The notes under the pieces are model-generated. The model did not search any database. It worked only from the letters and a program-made list of their open reading frames with translations, and was not told the DNA's origin. Positions 52,558 to 61,067 of a stretch of DNA of 64,000 nt are shown in pieces. This DNA is from Cunninghamella blakesleeana (Eukaryota > Mucoromycota > Mucoromycetes > Mucorales > Cunninghamellaceae), in NCBI GenBank assembly GCA_017871115.1, contig JAFCIZ010000006.1:248001-312000 (forward strand), read 5' to 3'. Made by a program: the position numbers and the translations under genes. The stretch's first letter is position 1. The number at the start of each line of letters is the position of its first letter.

Positions 52558-53591
52558 AGCATTGATATTTTTCATTTTTGATCCAATCAACGAATTTTGT
52601 TTAATGTATTATCCGAACTCCGTCTTTGATTTTTATGCTTGGAAAAAAATTTTTTTTATGAAATGTATCATACTAGTATAGTTTATAATGATAATAATAA
52701 TGTTTTTAATGAATATTATAAATATAATAATTGAATTTGGTTATGTTTATATACTAGAATAGTCTTAAAATACAATAAAAAAGACGATATAAATAATATT
52801 TAACATATGATCTTTGGCAAGATGCGGGTTGCGGAAATTCAAACCGGTAAATCGTTTAAAAAAATTTTATATAAATACTCGATCTCTTTTTTTGATTTCT
52901 TTCTTCTTCTTCTCTCTTTTTTTTTTCATTAAAAAAAATCATCTCTTTTATTTTATTAACTCTTTTATAAATAGAATTGCTTTCACTTTCTATTACACAT
53001 TTTATAAAAAAATCATCTTATTTTCTTAAAAAAAAAACTTAATAATAAACAATGGCTAAATTCAATTTTACTGAACTTATCAAAAAATTAACTCATCATC
53101 ATCATCAAGAAACTGATGCAACCATTCCCTCGGAACCAACTTCTACTTCCTCTTCTAAACAAGGATCTCGTGCTAATTCTATTTATTTACCATCCTCTGA
53201 ATCTCCTTTAGGTAGAAAGTTTTTAAATGATCCTATGAGAACAAGCTCTCATCCTGATTATGTCGGTCATTATAAAGATCCTATGAGCTGTGGTGTTCAA
53301 AGTTATCATGCTAGTTATGATGTTACTAATACTGGTGCTTAAAAAAAAAAAAAAAAAAATTACAGATCAGAACATTTTAACTCAGATCCATCATTACATA
53401 TGAATATATATATATATCCATAACCTTATTATACTTACTACTTACTATCATTATATTATTACTTAATTATTATTAATTATCCTATTATTTTTTCATATAT
53501 ATTTATTTAAATACCCCATATCATTCATTCATATCTTTATCAATAAATCATTATATGTTATCATTTTATTTAATATTATTTTATTTTATTC
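52558..53591. repeat. Right arm of ~1.03-kb inverted repeat
   Basis: Mirror of 51074-52105. The two genes inside are transcribed away from the central spacer. Confidence 0.93.
53052..53342 (+). CDS. 96-residue protein, right copy, unknown family
   Basis: Same protein as the gene at 51323-51613, residue for residue. The ATG follows an A-rich leader (AATAATAAACA). A run of 19 A directly follows the GCT-TAA end. Upstream, a less AT-rich block with ACCGG and GCAACCCGC near 52829-52849, shared with the left arm, is a plausible promoter element. Identity of both copies suggests either a very recent duplication, ongoing gene conversion between the arms, or an assembly fold-back. No function assigned. 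Confidence 0.75.
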   Translation: MAKFNFTELIKKLTHHHHQETDATIPSEPTSTSSSKQGSRANSIYLPSSESPLGRKFLNDPMRTSSHPDYVGHYKDPMSCGVQSYHASYDVTNTGA

Positions 53592-54195
53592 TGTTTCTTT
53601 TTTGATCTTTTTTATTTTTTATCATGATTGCTCTATATATAATCAACATTATATTTTTTTGTTTGTATTATTCAAATTGTATATTAATCGATTGTATTTG
53701 GCCTTTTCATCCGTTAATAATTGAATACTAAACTGCAACATAGCTGAAAAGTACCTATTTCTGAAAACTTTTTTTTTATTGTAAACAACATATTTTTTTC
53801 CCAGTCTAAAACCAACTATATTATTTCAATTAAATTAAATTTCTAAAAAAAATATAAACATAAAAAATAATATAATTTGGTTTTATAAAACTAAATAATT
53901 AGCATAGTAGGCAGTGAAAAGTTGTCTTTTTTTAAAAAATGAAAATGACAGCAGTCCATTGCTTTGATAAATCAACCATAAATAACCAAATCAGGAAAAA
54001 TTAGCTAAAGCCGGAATTAATTTGACTATGAGCGTGTTTTATATGAATAAATCAAATATCCATTTTATTTCTTTTTGTTATAAATACCACCATTAGTCGA
54101 CGGTTTTAATAAAAAAAATTCATTACTAACATTTTAATAAATCGATTTTTTTGTTTCTTGTCTTCTGAAAAAGATAAATTATTTGGATATATATG
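53592..54195. other. Intergenic, no gene seen
   Basis: AT-rich DNA between the inverted repeat and the Tc1 element. No supported frame or repeat. Confidence 0.5.
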
Positions 54196-54197
54196 TA

Positions 54198-54422
54198 CAG
54201 TGGCTTCCAGAAGTGTTCGAATGTTTTCGTTTTTTTTATAAAATCAATTGTATCAATAAAACTTATTATTTAACCATGCATGATTTATACATCAATCGAA
54301 AGCCCTATTGATTGGCTTTCATATGAATATATTTATATGCATTTCCATATTTGGGTTGCGGAGTAAATGGTGTTTGAAAATTATTGGCACATTCGAACAG
54401 TTGTGTTGCGATGCCAAAAAAA
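54198..54422 (+). repeat. Left terminal inverted repeat of Tc1 element
   Basis: Matches the reverse complement of 55653-55877. It contains an outer motif GTGTTCGAATGT (54213-54224) and, about 165 bp further in, the same motif inverted, ACATTCGAACA (54389-54399). These are candidate transposase-binding sites. Confidence 0.93.
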
Positions 54423-54584
54423 TACCACAACTTGTAATAAAACAATAATAGAGTATAAAATAACCTATAAAATGTTAGAATAAACCTGTTTCGCACTTTC
54501 TTAGTTCAAATCTATAGCTAATATTCTATTTTTTATATATTTTTTATATCAATATTGTCCATTTTTTAGTGATCTGTTATCAAC

Positions 54585-55604
54585 ATGCGTCCTATTCAAA
54601 ATTCCATTAAGAACCAAGTCATTAACCTTCTCAAACAAGGTAAATCTATGCGTCAAGTAGCAAAGAATGTTGGTGTAAGTTGTACAACTGTCCACAAGTA
54701 CTCTGCAGGTCTTGAACGGGAGATTCCTATGGCTGTTGGTGGTGCTGTATCCAAGCTCACTGGTAGAGACAAGTCCTTTTGTGTGCATCAAGTGACCAAA
54801 GGAGGTAAAAGTAATGCTACTGAGGTGCAGAAGGCATTAAAGCAACATTTGGAAATCGATATAAGTGCTCAAACAGTCCGTAGAGCACTTAAAGAAAAAG
54901 GATTAGGGTCCTTTGTCAAGCCAAAGAAACCTCTCCTCAGTGCCAAGAATGTTAAAGCTCGTTTAGCTTGGGCAAAAGCACACAAAGATTGGACTTTGGA
55001 TGACTGGAGTCGTGTCATTTGGTCAGACGAAACCAAAATTAATCGTTTTGGATCGGATGGACGCCGCTATGCTTGGAAAAGGGCCGAGGAAAAGCTTCAA
55101 CCTAAACATGTCAAGCAAACAGTCAAACATGGTGGTGGAAACATAATGGTTTGGGGATGCATTTCGTACGATGGCCCGGGTTACATGACTAAAATTGATA
55201 CAGTTTTAGATAAGGAACTCTACCAAGCTATTTTGGAGCATGAATTAGTGCATACATTTGACTGGTATGGCATGGATCAAAGCAAAATGGTCTTTCAACA
55301 AGATAACGATCCAAAACACACAGCCAAAACAGTCAAAGAATACTTGGAAAACCAGCCTTTTTCGGTAATGGAATGGCCTGCACAGTCGCCTGACTTGAAT
55401 CCCATTGAGAATATATGGGCTTTGGTGAAAAACAGGCTCTTTAGCAACTATACTACACCACCAAAAGGGATGTTAGACTTGTGGGACCGTACTCAGGAAG
55501 TATGGAATACAATCACGGCTGAAGATTGTAAAAAAGTAATAGAAACAATGCCTAAACGTTGTAATGATGTAATAAAAGCAAAGGGCTATTGGATTGATTA
55601 TTAA
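54585..55604 (+). CDS. Tc1-family transposase (DD34E)
   Basis: Uninterrupted 339-residue frame. The N-terminal paired-like DNA-binding region contains a helix-turn-helix (LLKQGKSMRQVAKNVGVSCTTVHKY, about residues 15-40; quoted blocks: KSMRQVAKNVGVS) and a second one (TVRRALKEKGLGS). The catalytic domain has the first Asp in VIWSDETKINRFG, the second in FQQDNDPKHTA, and the Glu in SPDLNPIENIWALVKNRL; 34 residues separate the second Asp from the Glu, giving DD34E as in Tc1. A GGGxxxVWG-type motif (GGGNIMVWGC) is present too. Codon use is less AT-rich than flanking genes, as expected of an incoming element. No stop codons or frameshifts. Confidence 0.96.
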   Translation: MRPIQNSIKNQVINLLKQGKSMRQVAKNVGVSCTTVHKYSAGLEREIPMAVGGAVSKLTGRDKSFCVHQVTKGGKSNATEVQKALKQHLEIDISAQTVRRALKEKGLGSFVKPKKPLLSAKNVKARLAWAKAHKDWTLDDWSRVIWSDETKINRFGSDGRRYAWKRAEEKLQPKHVKQTVKHGGGNIMVWGCISYDGPGYMTKIDTVLDKELYQAILEHELVHTFDWYGMDQSKMVFQQDNDPKHTAKTVKEYLENQPFSVMEWPAQSPDLNPIENIWALVKNRLFSNYTTPPKGMLDLWDRTQEVWNTITAEDCKKVIETMPKRCNDVIKAKGYWIDY

Positions 55605-55652
55605 ATAAAGACTTTTTATACCATTTATATTGTGTTTTAATTATATTTTTAA

Positions 55653-55877
55653 TTTTTTTGGTATCGCAACACAACTGTTCGAATGTGCCAATAATTTTCA
55701 AACACCATTTACTCCGCAACCCAAATATGGAAATGCATATAAATATATTCATATGAAAGCCAATCAATAGGGCTTTCGATTGATGTATAAATCATGCATG
55801 GTTAAATAATAAGTTTTATTGATACAATTGATTTTATAAAAAAAACGAAAACATTCGAACACTTCTGGAAGCCACTG
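55653..55877 (-). repeat. Right terminal inverted repeat of Tc1 element
   Basis: Inverse of 54198-54422, ending GCCACTG next to TA. It starts about 50 bases after the transposase stop. Confidence 0.93.
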
Positions 55878-56732
55878 TATATAGAAATATAGAAATCTCG
55901 GCTTTATCATATTTTTTAAAAAGAAAAGGAATTTTTTATTTTTTTATTTATATATTTTAGTTTATATTTTTTCAATTTGAATATTTATTATCATAATTTT
56001 AAACAAAATATTTGAAGTAATATTTTTTTTATCTTTCATCTTTTTCAATTATTAAAAAATTATATAAAAGAGAAATTCTTTTTTTGAGTCCTTAGTTTAT
56101 GATTTACTATTTTTTTTCACTTAATGAAAGTATTACTTAACGCATTCAAATTGTTTATTTTGACCGTGAATCGGTAGTTCTATTTTATTTTCTAAACTAA
56201 AATTGTATACACTGCTAGCAATAAGGCATTTTTATTTTTCTTTTTTCTTTCCTTTTTTGGGCTTAATTTTGTGTTACTGATGCCATGACTCCAAGTATTA
56301 TCTTTTCTTTCATTACTCTTGTAAGTTTTTAACTATTTTTCAAATATAAATAGAACCAATTTTTTTCTCTTTTTTCTCTTAAATTGTCAAATTTTTATAA
56401 TAAATTATTGTCTACTAAATAATTATTAAACTTGCCCACTTTATAAATCATATTTTGTAATTTTAACTTATTTTACTTATATCTTATTCAAATTACTGAA
56501 TTTATCTATTTTTTTTATATAACAAACTATATTATTTTATTTTATATTTTTATATTTATTTACTTAAATATTTTTCAACAACTCAAATTTAAATTACTTT
56601 TTAAATTTTCTTATTATATTTGTTTTGCATTGCGGTTACTGAAATCTCACTTTAATCCTGCAATTATATTACACCTTTTAAAATTTTTATATTTCTTTAT
56701 TTTTACTTAATTTTATTTTTATTCCTTTATAT

Positions 56733-56781
56733 TAAGTCGCTCTACTTATAAAACAGGAACTGGTGCTCACTGGAATTATAT
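56733..56781 (+). repeat. Dispersed ~50-bp repeat, copy 1
   Basis: TTAAGTCG[C/T]TCTACTTATAAAACA[G/A]GAACTGGTGCTCACTGGAA occurs here and at 57418. The order -AAACA then TGGTGCTCACTGG looks like an LTR end followed by a tRNA primer-binding site, so it may be a relic of another LTR family; this is inference. Confidence 0.6.
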
Positions 56782-56850
56782 TATATATATTGTCGCCCAA
56801 GCGGATGAGGCAGACGGTGCTTAAAATTTTATTTTTAACCTCCGAGTCAC

Positions 56851-56910
56851 AACCTCTGAACCGACAACCTCTGAACCGACAACCTCTGAACCGACAACCT
56901 TTGAACCGAC
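56851..56910. repeat. 15-bp tandem repeat, four units
   Basis: Units AACCTCTGAACCGAC begin at 56851, 56866, 56881 and 56896 (the last with one change), with partial units on both sides (from 56837 and to about 56922). On the minus strand it reads as repeated GCRFR, but that frame has no other support. Confidence 0.92.
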
Positions 56911-57417
56911 AACCTTTTGACCTCATACAAAAATAATAATTTTTAAAATTTTGTTTTAATATAAATAGGAAAGAATATTTTTCTTTCTCTTTTGTTTTTT
57001 TTTCTTTCTTTGTCAAATATCAAGTCAAATCTTGAAATAATATTTTATATAATAAATATTTTATTTGTCCAAACCAATTTTATTTTTAAATTTTATTAAC
57101 TTTACATATATTTCTTAAGTGAAATCTTTTTATTTTATTTTATTATAACAAACATATTTTATTTCTTAAGTGAAATCATTTTTATTTTATTTTTAAATTT
57201 TTATAACATATATAAATTATTTATTTTATTTTATTTCATCTGATATTATATATCAATATATATTTTTTATTTTATTTCTTATACTTTTATCATTTTATTA
57301 GATTATTACTCTTTTTATACAATAATCTACCTCTGACTTTAAAATTCATTTGCATACACTTTTGAATTTTTCTCTTAAACACTTTATTTTATTTTTATTT
57401 TTACTTTTGCTATAACT

Positions 57418-57468
57418 TAAGTCGTTCTACTTATAAAACAAGAACTGGTGCTCACTGGAAATTATATT
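57418..57468 (+). repeat. Dispersed ~50-bp repeat, copy 2
   Basis: Second copy of the sequence at 56733-56781, same orientation, 685 bp downstream, with three or four base differences. Confidence 0.6.
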
Positions 57469-57669
57469 ATTATAATTAAATCAAATACAAATTCTTACTT
57501 TTTATTTTAACAAAAATAACTTTTACCAAAAACACACACAACAATATCAAATATTACTTATAATACTCATTCCTCATTTCAAAAAAATAAATCTTCAACA
57601 AAAACCCACACAACAATATTATAAACAGCGATGGCTAAACTATTGAACCTTATTTTTGCTAAAGAATGT

Positions 57670-57675
57670 AAAAAA
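57670..57675 (-). terminator. Pol III terminator of tRNA-Phe
   Basis: Six A on the plus strand, that is TTTTTT on the transcribed strand, four bases after the mature 3' end of the tRNA. Confidence 0.8.
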
Positions 57676-57679
57676 GAAA

Positions 57680-57752
57680 TGCTTCGAACGTGGATTGAAC
57701 ACGTGACCTTTAGATCTTCAGTCTAACGCTCTCCCAGCTGAGCTACCAAAGC
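57680..57752 (-). tRNA. tRNA-Phe (GAA), intronless
   Basis: The minus strand folds into a complete 73-nt cloverleaf: acceptor GCTTTGG with TCGAAGC (one G-T pair each inside and at the base), D-arm GCTC/GAGC with loop AGCTGGGA, anticodon arm TTAGA-CTGAAGA-TCTAA, five-base variable loop AGGTC, T-arm ACGTG-TTCAATC-CACGT, and discriminator A. The anticodon is GAA (Phe). A T6 terminator follows. The 5' end faces the LTR element, which begins 11 bases upstream, so the normal upstream sequence of this gene has been replaced. Confidence 0.95.
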
Positions 57753-57763
57753 ACTTGTTGAAT

Positions 57764-58007
57764 TGATATGGTGAGTGGTCGTCTGTATAGCCACAGCGTC
57801 TTATTCCTGTTTATCTTCTTATGTTTATTTTAAAACGGAGATCTTATAATCTAGTATAAATATCTTAAATAATTTATTTTTAAATAAAACACATCTTATT
57901 CGAAAACGAAAACATAAATTTATTGTTGAACATATTTTTTTGGGAACTTCTTTACTTTTACAAGTACTTGAACCTAGCCAATTCAAGTCGAAGCACCACA
58001 CGTAACA
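57764..58007 (+). repeat. 5' LTR of gag-only element
   Basis: 244 bp, begins TG and ends CA, identical by eye to 60031-60274. The last 50 or so bases (TTTTACAAGTACTTGAACC onwards) are shared with the LTR of the downstream element. Confidence 0.95.
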
Positions 58008-58010
58008 TTT

Positions 58011-58028
58011 TGGTGGAGAACCTGGGCA
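58011..58028 (+). other. Candidate primer-binding site
   Basis: TGGTGGAGAACCTGGGC starts three bases after the LTR. TGG fits pairing with the CCA end of a tRNA whose acceptor 3' strand would read GTTCTCC plus A. The same sequence follows the LTR of the second element at 60767. Confidence 0.6.
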
Positions 58029-58564
58029 TGTGGTTGATGATATTCATATTGTCAACTACTTGTTCAAAAATATATCTTTGACGTGGCGTGCTATTTTATT
58101 TTATTTATTTTGTTTATTTTGTATTGACTTATTTACTTTATTTTATATTTTTTTTATTACTTATTTTCGAATATTTTGGTTTTGATTATTTATTTTAATC
58201 AGTTATAGTGTTTTGAATTGTATACTCTTATTTTAGTTGATTAGTTTTATATTTTATTTTTATTTATTTTGATATTTTTGATTGTTTTATTTGGAATATT
58301 TTGATTTTATATTTTATATTTTTTTTTACGTTTTATTTTGCTTATTTTATTATTTTATTTTTATTATTTTATTTTATTATTTTTACCTTTATTCAAGTAC
58401 CCTCATCATTTAATTTTAGTGTGTGTTGTTGATTTTTTTTATTTTATTGGTCCTACTATACTAAACATTATATCTATTTTTCTGCTTGGAAAGAAAAATA
58501 TAAACTCCGTTCCGTTCCTATATATTTATTTTATTTTTACCTTTGAATCTTATTTATTATTATT

Positions 58565-59998
58565 ATGAAGTTTAATATACTTGACTTTATCGATAAACCT
58601 GATTTCTTCTATGGTCAAATTCGTGGTGACGATGTTTTCTATTGGTTACGTTCAATCGAAAATTATTTTAAAGCTATATGTATGGAAAAAGATGAAGAAA
58701 AATTAATGATTACAAGTACGTTTTTGAAAGGTGACGCGTTATCTTGGTGGATGTGTAACGAAAGGTGTATCGTCGATTGGTATGATTTTAAGGTTAAGTT
58801 TGGTGATGTCTTTATGGGCTATAATTATAAATGTATATTATGGCAAGAATTAAATGAATTAGTACAAGGGAATATGTCTGTCAGTGAACTACAATTGTTA
58901 TTAACCGATTTGCTTTTTAAATTAAATGTTGAGGATGAATTTACTAAATTAAGGTATGTATTAAAATCGTTAAATCCATGTCTGGCGTATGCTGCAGAAT
59001 CCATTTTAAAAGAAAGAATATCCTATGAAGCTGTTTTTGAAGTTGCTAAACAAGAAGAGTATTTATTAATCAAGTATAATCGTGCTGATGCTATGGTTTC
59101 TGGATTATATAAAAAATCAAGTTATCCTATTTTTTATAACAATATTAAAAGTAAAGAACACGTTGATGTTGTATGTGAATTAGCAGTTAACCAAACAATT
59201 TATGATAATAATAATGATCCTGACGATAGAATTAACAATTTAAAAGATGAAGTCGACGAAACTATTATGAATGTTACTGATATAGAAGTTAGTAGTGGTG
59301 CCTACCAAGATAAATCCAATACGAATAATGTTAATCCTGATATTATAAATGGAATGAAAAATACTGTTAACGAATTAGAAGAAAATGCTGATATATTGAA
59401 GGATACTGGTAATGAGATAGTTGGTAAAGAAAAAGTTGAATTGTATGAGTTTTGTGGAATTATAACATGTAATCAAGACAAAGAGTTAATTACTGAAGGT
59501 AAAGTACCACTCAAACAAATTGATGATTATAATAAAGAATATGGTGACGGTAATTATACTACTGATGAAGGATATGAATCTGAAGATATTGGGTCTGTAA
59601 CTGACAAGAACGATGCTGTTGATATTAAAAATATAACTACACTGAAGGAAAGTAAAAATACGAAAACCGTTAAAGTTGTTAACTTGTGTGGGAATTACGT
59701 TGACGAAGAATCAAAAATAACGATTAATCAAGAGCCGTTGAATGACAGTAAGGTACGAATAAGAATGAATAACAGTGTACTGTATGAAGTTGTTATCAAA
59801 TTGGGTTGCATCACTTCTAATGTTAGTAAAAAGAGACTGATTGGCGAACAAAAAAGAATTAAAAAAAGGATTTATTGCAAAAAAAAAAAAAAAAAAAAAA
59901 AAAACAAAGGTATTTGTATTAGTCGGAACTTAAATTTTTTTGATTTAAGCAAAAACTTTGGGAAATTAAATTTTTGTTTTATATTATATTGTTGTTAA
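58565..59998 (+). CDS. Gag-like protein with degenerate protease remnant
   Basis: 477 residues in one frame. The first ~170 residues align with Gag of the next element: FIDKPDFFYG, FYWLRSIENYFKAI, TFLKGDALSWWMCNE, WYDFKVKFGDVF, ELVQGNMSVSELQLLL, LRYVLKSLNPCLAYAAE. This is the retrotransposon capsid-type domain. The CCHC zinc knuckle is missing. The middle is acidic and N-rich. Near the end, LYEVVIKLGCITSNVSKK (from about residue 406) lines up with the protease start LYEAVVDTGAAISVISSK of the next element, with the catalytic DTG replaced by KLG (412-414). A poly-lysine run follows (A homopolymer at 59880-59904). So it is a Gag fused to a dead protease fragment. The frame is intact in a fresh insertion, which suggests the protein is useful to the element. 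Confidence 0.82.
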   Translation: MKFNILDFIDKPDFFYGQIRGDDVFYWLRSIENYFKAICMEKDEEKLMITSTFLKGDALSWWMCNERCIVDWYDFKVKFGDVFMGYNYKCILWQELNELVQGNMSVSELQLLLTDLLFKLNVEDEFTKLRYVLKSLNPCLAYAAESILKERISYEAVFEVAKQEEYLLIKYNRADAMVSGLYKKSSYPIFYNNIKSKEHVDVVCELAVNQTIYDNNNDPDDRINNLKDEVDETIMNVTDIEVSSGAYQDKSNTNNVNPDIINGMKNTVNELEENADILKDTGNEIVGKEKVELYEFCGIITCNQDKELITEGKVPLKQIDDYNKEYGDGNYTTDEGYESEDIGSVTDKNDAVDIKNITTLKESKNTKTVKVVNLCGNYVDEESKITINQEPLNDSKVRIRMNNSVLYEVVIKLGCITSNVSKKRLIGEQKRIKKRIYCKKKKKKKKNKGICISRNLNFFDLSKNFGKLNFCFILYCC

Positions 59999-60018
59999 AC
60001 TTGGTAAGTTTAATTTAA

Positions 60019-60030
60019 GTGGGGGGGAAA
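60019..60030 (+). other. Polypurine tract
   Basis: A G-rich purine run, GTGGGGGGGAAA, directly abuts the 3' LTR start; this is the expected plus-strand primer site for LTR elements. Confidence 0.85.
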
Positions 60031-60274
60031 TGATATGGTGAGTGGTCGTCTGTATAGCCACAGCGTCTTATTCCTGTTTATCTTCTTATGTTTATTTTAA
60101 AACGGAGATCTTATAATCTAGTATAAATATCTTAAATAATTTATTTTTAAATAAAACACATCTTATTCGAAAACGAAAACATAAATTTATTGTTGAACAT
60201 ATTTTTTTGGGAACTTCTTTACTTTTACAAGTACTTGAACCTAGCCAATTCAAGTCGAAGCACCACACGTAACA
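60031..60274 (+). repeat. 3' LTR of gag-only element
   Basis: 244 bp, identical to the 5' LTR by eye. Followed by GAAT, the target duplication. Confidence 0.95.
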
Positions 60275-60277
60275 GAA

Positions 60278-60762
60278 TGAGACGATGCTGAGACGTCTTT
60301 GAAACCAGATCGTCTTGTTTCCGGCCATTAACTCTTCTTTTTCATATTCAATTTTATTTATATTTATTTATTTTCAATTGTTATTATTTTATTTATTATA
60401 TTTATATATTTTTTTATAGAATTTTATTTTTATTTTTATATTTTTCTTTATTTCGAATTCTATCTAGATTTGGATTATTTTTAATTATTTTTAAATGCCG
60501 ACAATGATTATATATACACCAGGTCAAACTGAATTAGAAATAAAATCATCTTTACCTCTCTTTCGTGTATTGATCACAAGTAGATTTTTTTTATTTTTAT
60601 TTTAGTTATTTTTGTTTTTGTTTTTTTAGTTTAGAGAATATTTTCGTTGGATAGTTTCCATTTTTGATAATTATTTTATTTGATTTTGATTTTTTTTTAT
60701 TTTATTTTATTTTTACAAGTACTTGAACCTAGCCATTTCAAGTCGAAGCACCGCACGTGACA
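60278..60762 (+). repeat. 5' LTR of autonomous element (start inferred)
   Basis: The right end CGTGACA is fixed by the primer-binding site and by similarity to the other LTR. The left end is placed at the first TG after the neighbouring element; the partner LTR is outside the window, so the start is provisional. The 3'-most ~55 bases match the 244-bp LTR with a few changes; the rest differs. Confidence 0.6.
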
Positions 60763-60766
60763 TTTT

Positions 60767-60784
60767 TGGTGGAGAACCTGGGCA
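60767..60784 (+). other. Candidate primer-binding site
   Basis: TGGTGGAGAACCTGGGC, the same as after the first LTR, four bases after the LTR end. Confidence 0.6.
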
Positions 60785-61067
60785 AAGTTATTAATTATTT
60801 TATTGATTACTTGCTTAGTACAAAAAAAAAAAAAAAGATCTCTACGCGTTGTGCTATATTTTACTTATACTACGTATACTATATATCTATCTAGCTTACT
60901 GTTTTATTTAAAACTTTTTCATTTTTCATTTTTATATTTTTATTTTTATTTTTTTTTTCCTTTCTATTTTTTTTTTTTTCTTCCATTTTTCTATTTTCCA
61001 TTTTCTATTTTCCATTTTTATTTTTTTTTCCATTTTTCCAATATTTTTTTTTTACCACTATTTTACC

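Larger units (their letters stand above)
54198..55877 (+). mobile_element. Intact Tc1/mariner-type transposon
   Basis: A 1680-bp element bounded by CAGTGGCTTCC and its inverse, inside a duplicated TA (54196-54197 and 55878-55879). Both ends carry 225-bp terminal inverted repeats that are nearly identical (one mismatch noticed near the inner edge), and the internal transposase frame is undamaged. Everything a cut-and-paste Tc1 element needs appears present, so it may be active or recently active. Confidence 0.95.
55880..57679. other. Repeat-rich AT-rich region upstream of tRNA-Phe
   Basis: No gene seen. It holds a 15-bp tandem repeat (56851-56910), a tRNA-like stretch just before it, and two copies of a ~50-bp sequence (56733-56781 and 57418-57468). 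These look like debris of older transposable elements. Confidence 0.5.
57764..60274 (+). mobile_element. Gag-only LTR retrotransposon (non-autonomous)
   Basis: A 2511-bp element with two identical 244-bp LTRs (TGATATGG to CGTAACA), a GAAT target duplication on each side (57760-57763 and 60275-60278), a candidate primer-binding site, a polypurine tract and one large Gag-like frame. There is no reverse transcriptase, RNase H or integrase. LTR identity means a very recent insertion. Its U5 end, primer site and Gag resemble the neighbouring element from 60278, so it is probably moved by that family's enzymes. Confidence 0.9.

Noticed and set aside
54305..54496. Minus-strand 63-residue frame
   Set aside because: Lies inside the Tc1 terminal repeat; a mirrored frame appears in the other TIR (55552-55767).
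56732..57016. Minus-strand frame with repeated GCRFR
   Set aside because: Produced by the 15-bp tandem repeat; no start context, splice partner or family similarity.
55880..57660. CRISPR-like array at the 15-bp repeats
   Set aside because: Units are contiguous without spacers, and the genome is eukaryotic.
58338..58568. Plus-strand frame of 76 residues before the gag-only ORF
   Set aside because: F/L/Y/I-only composition typical of T-rich leader; ends at the Gag start without a known motif.
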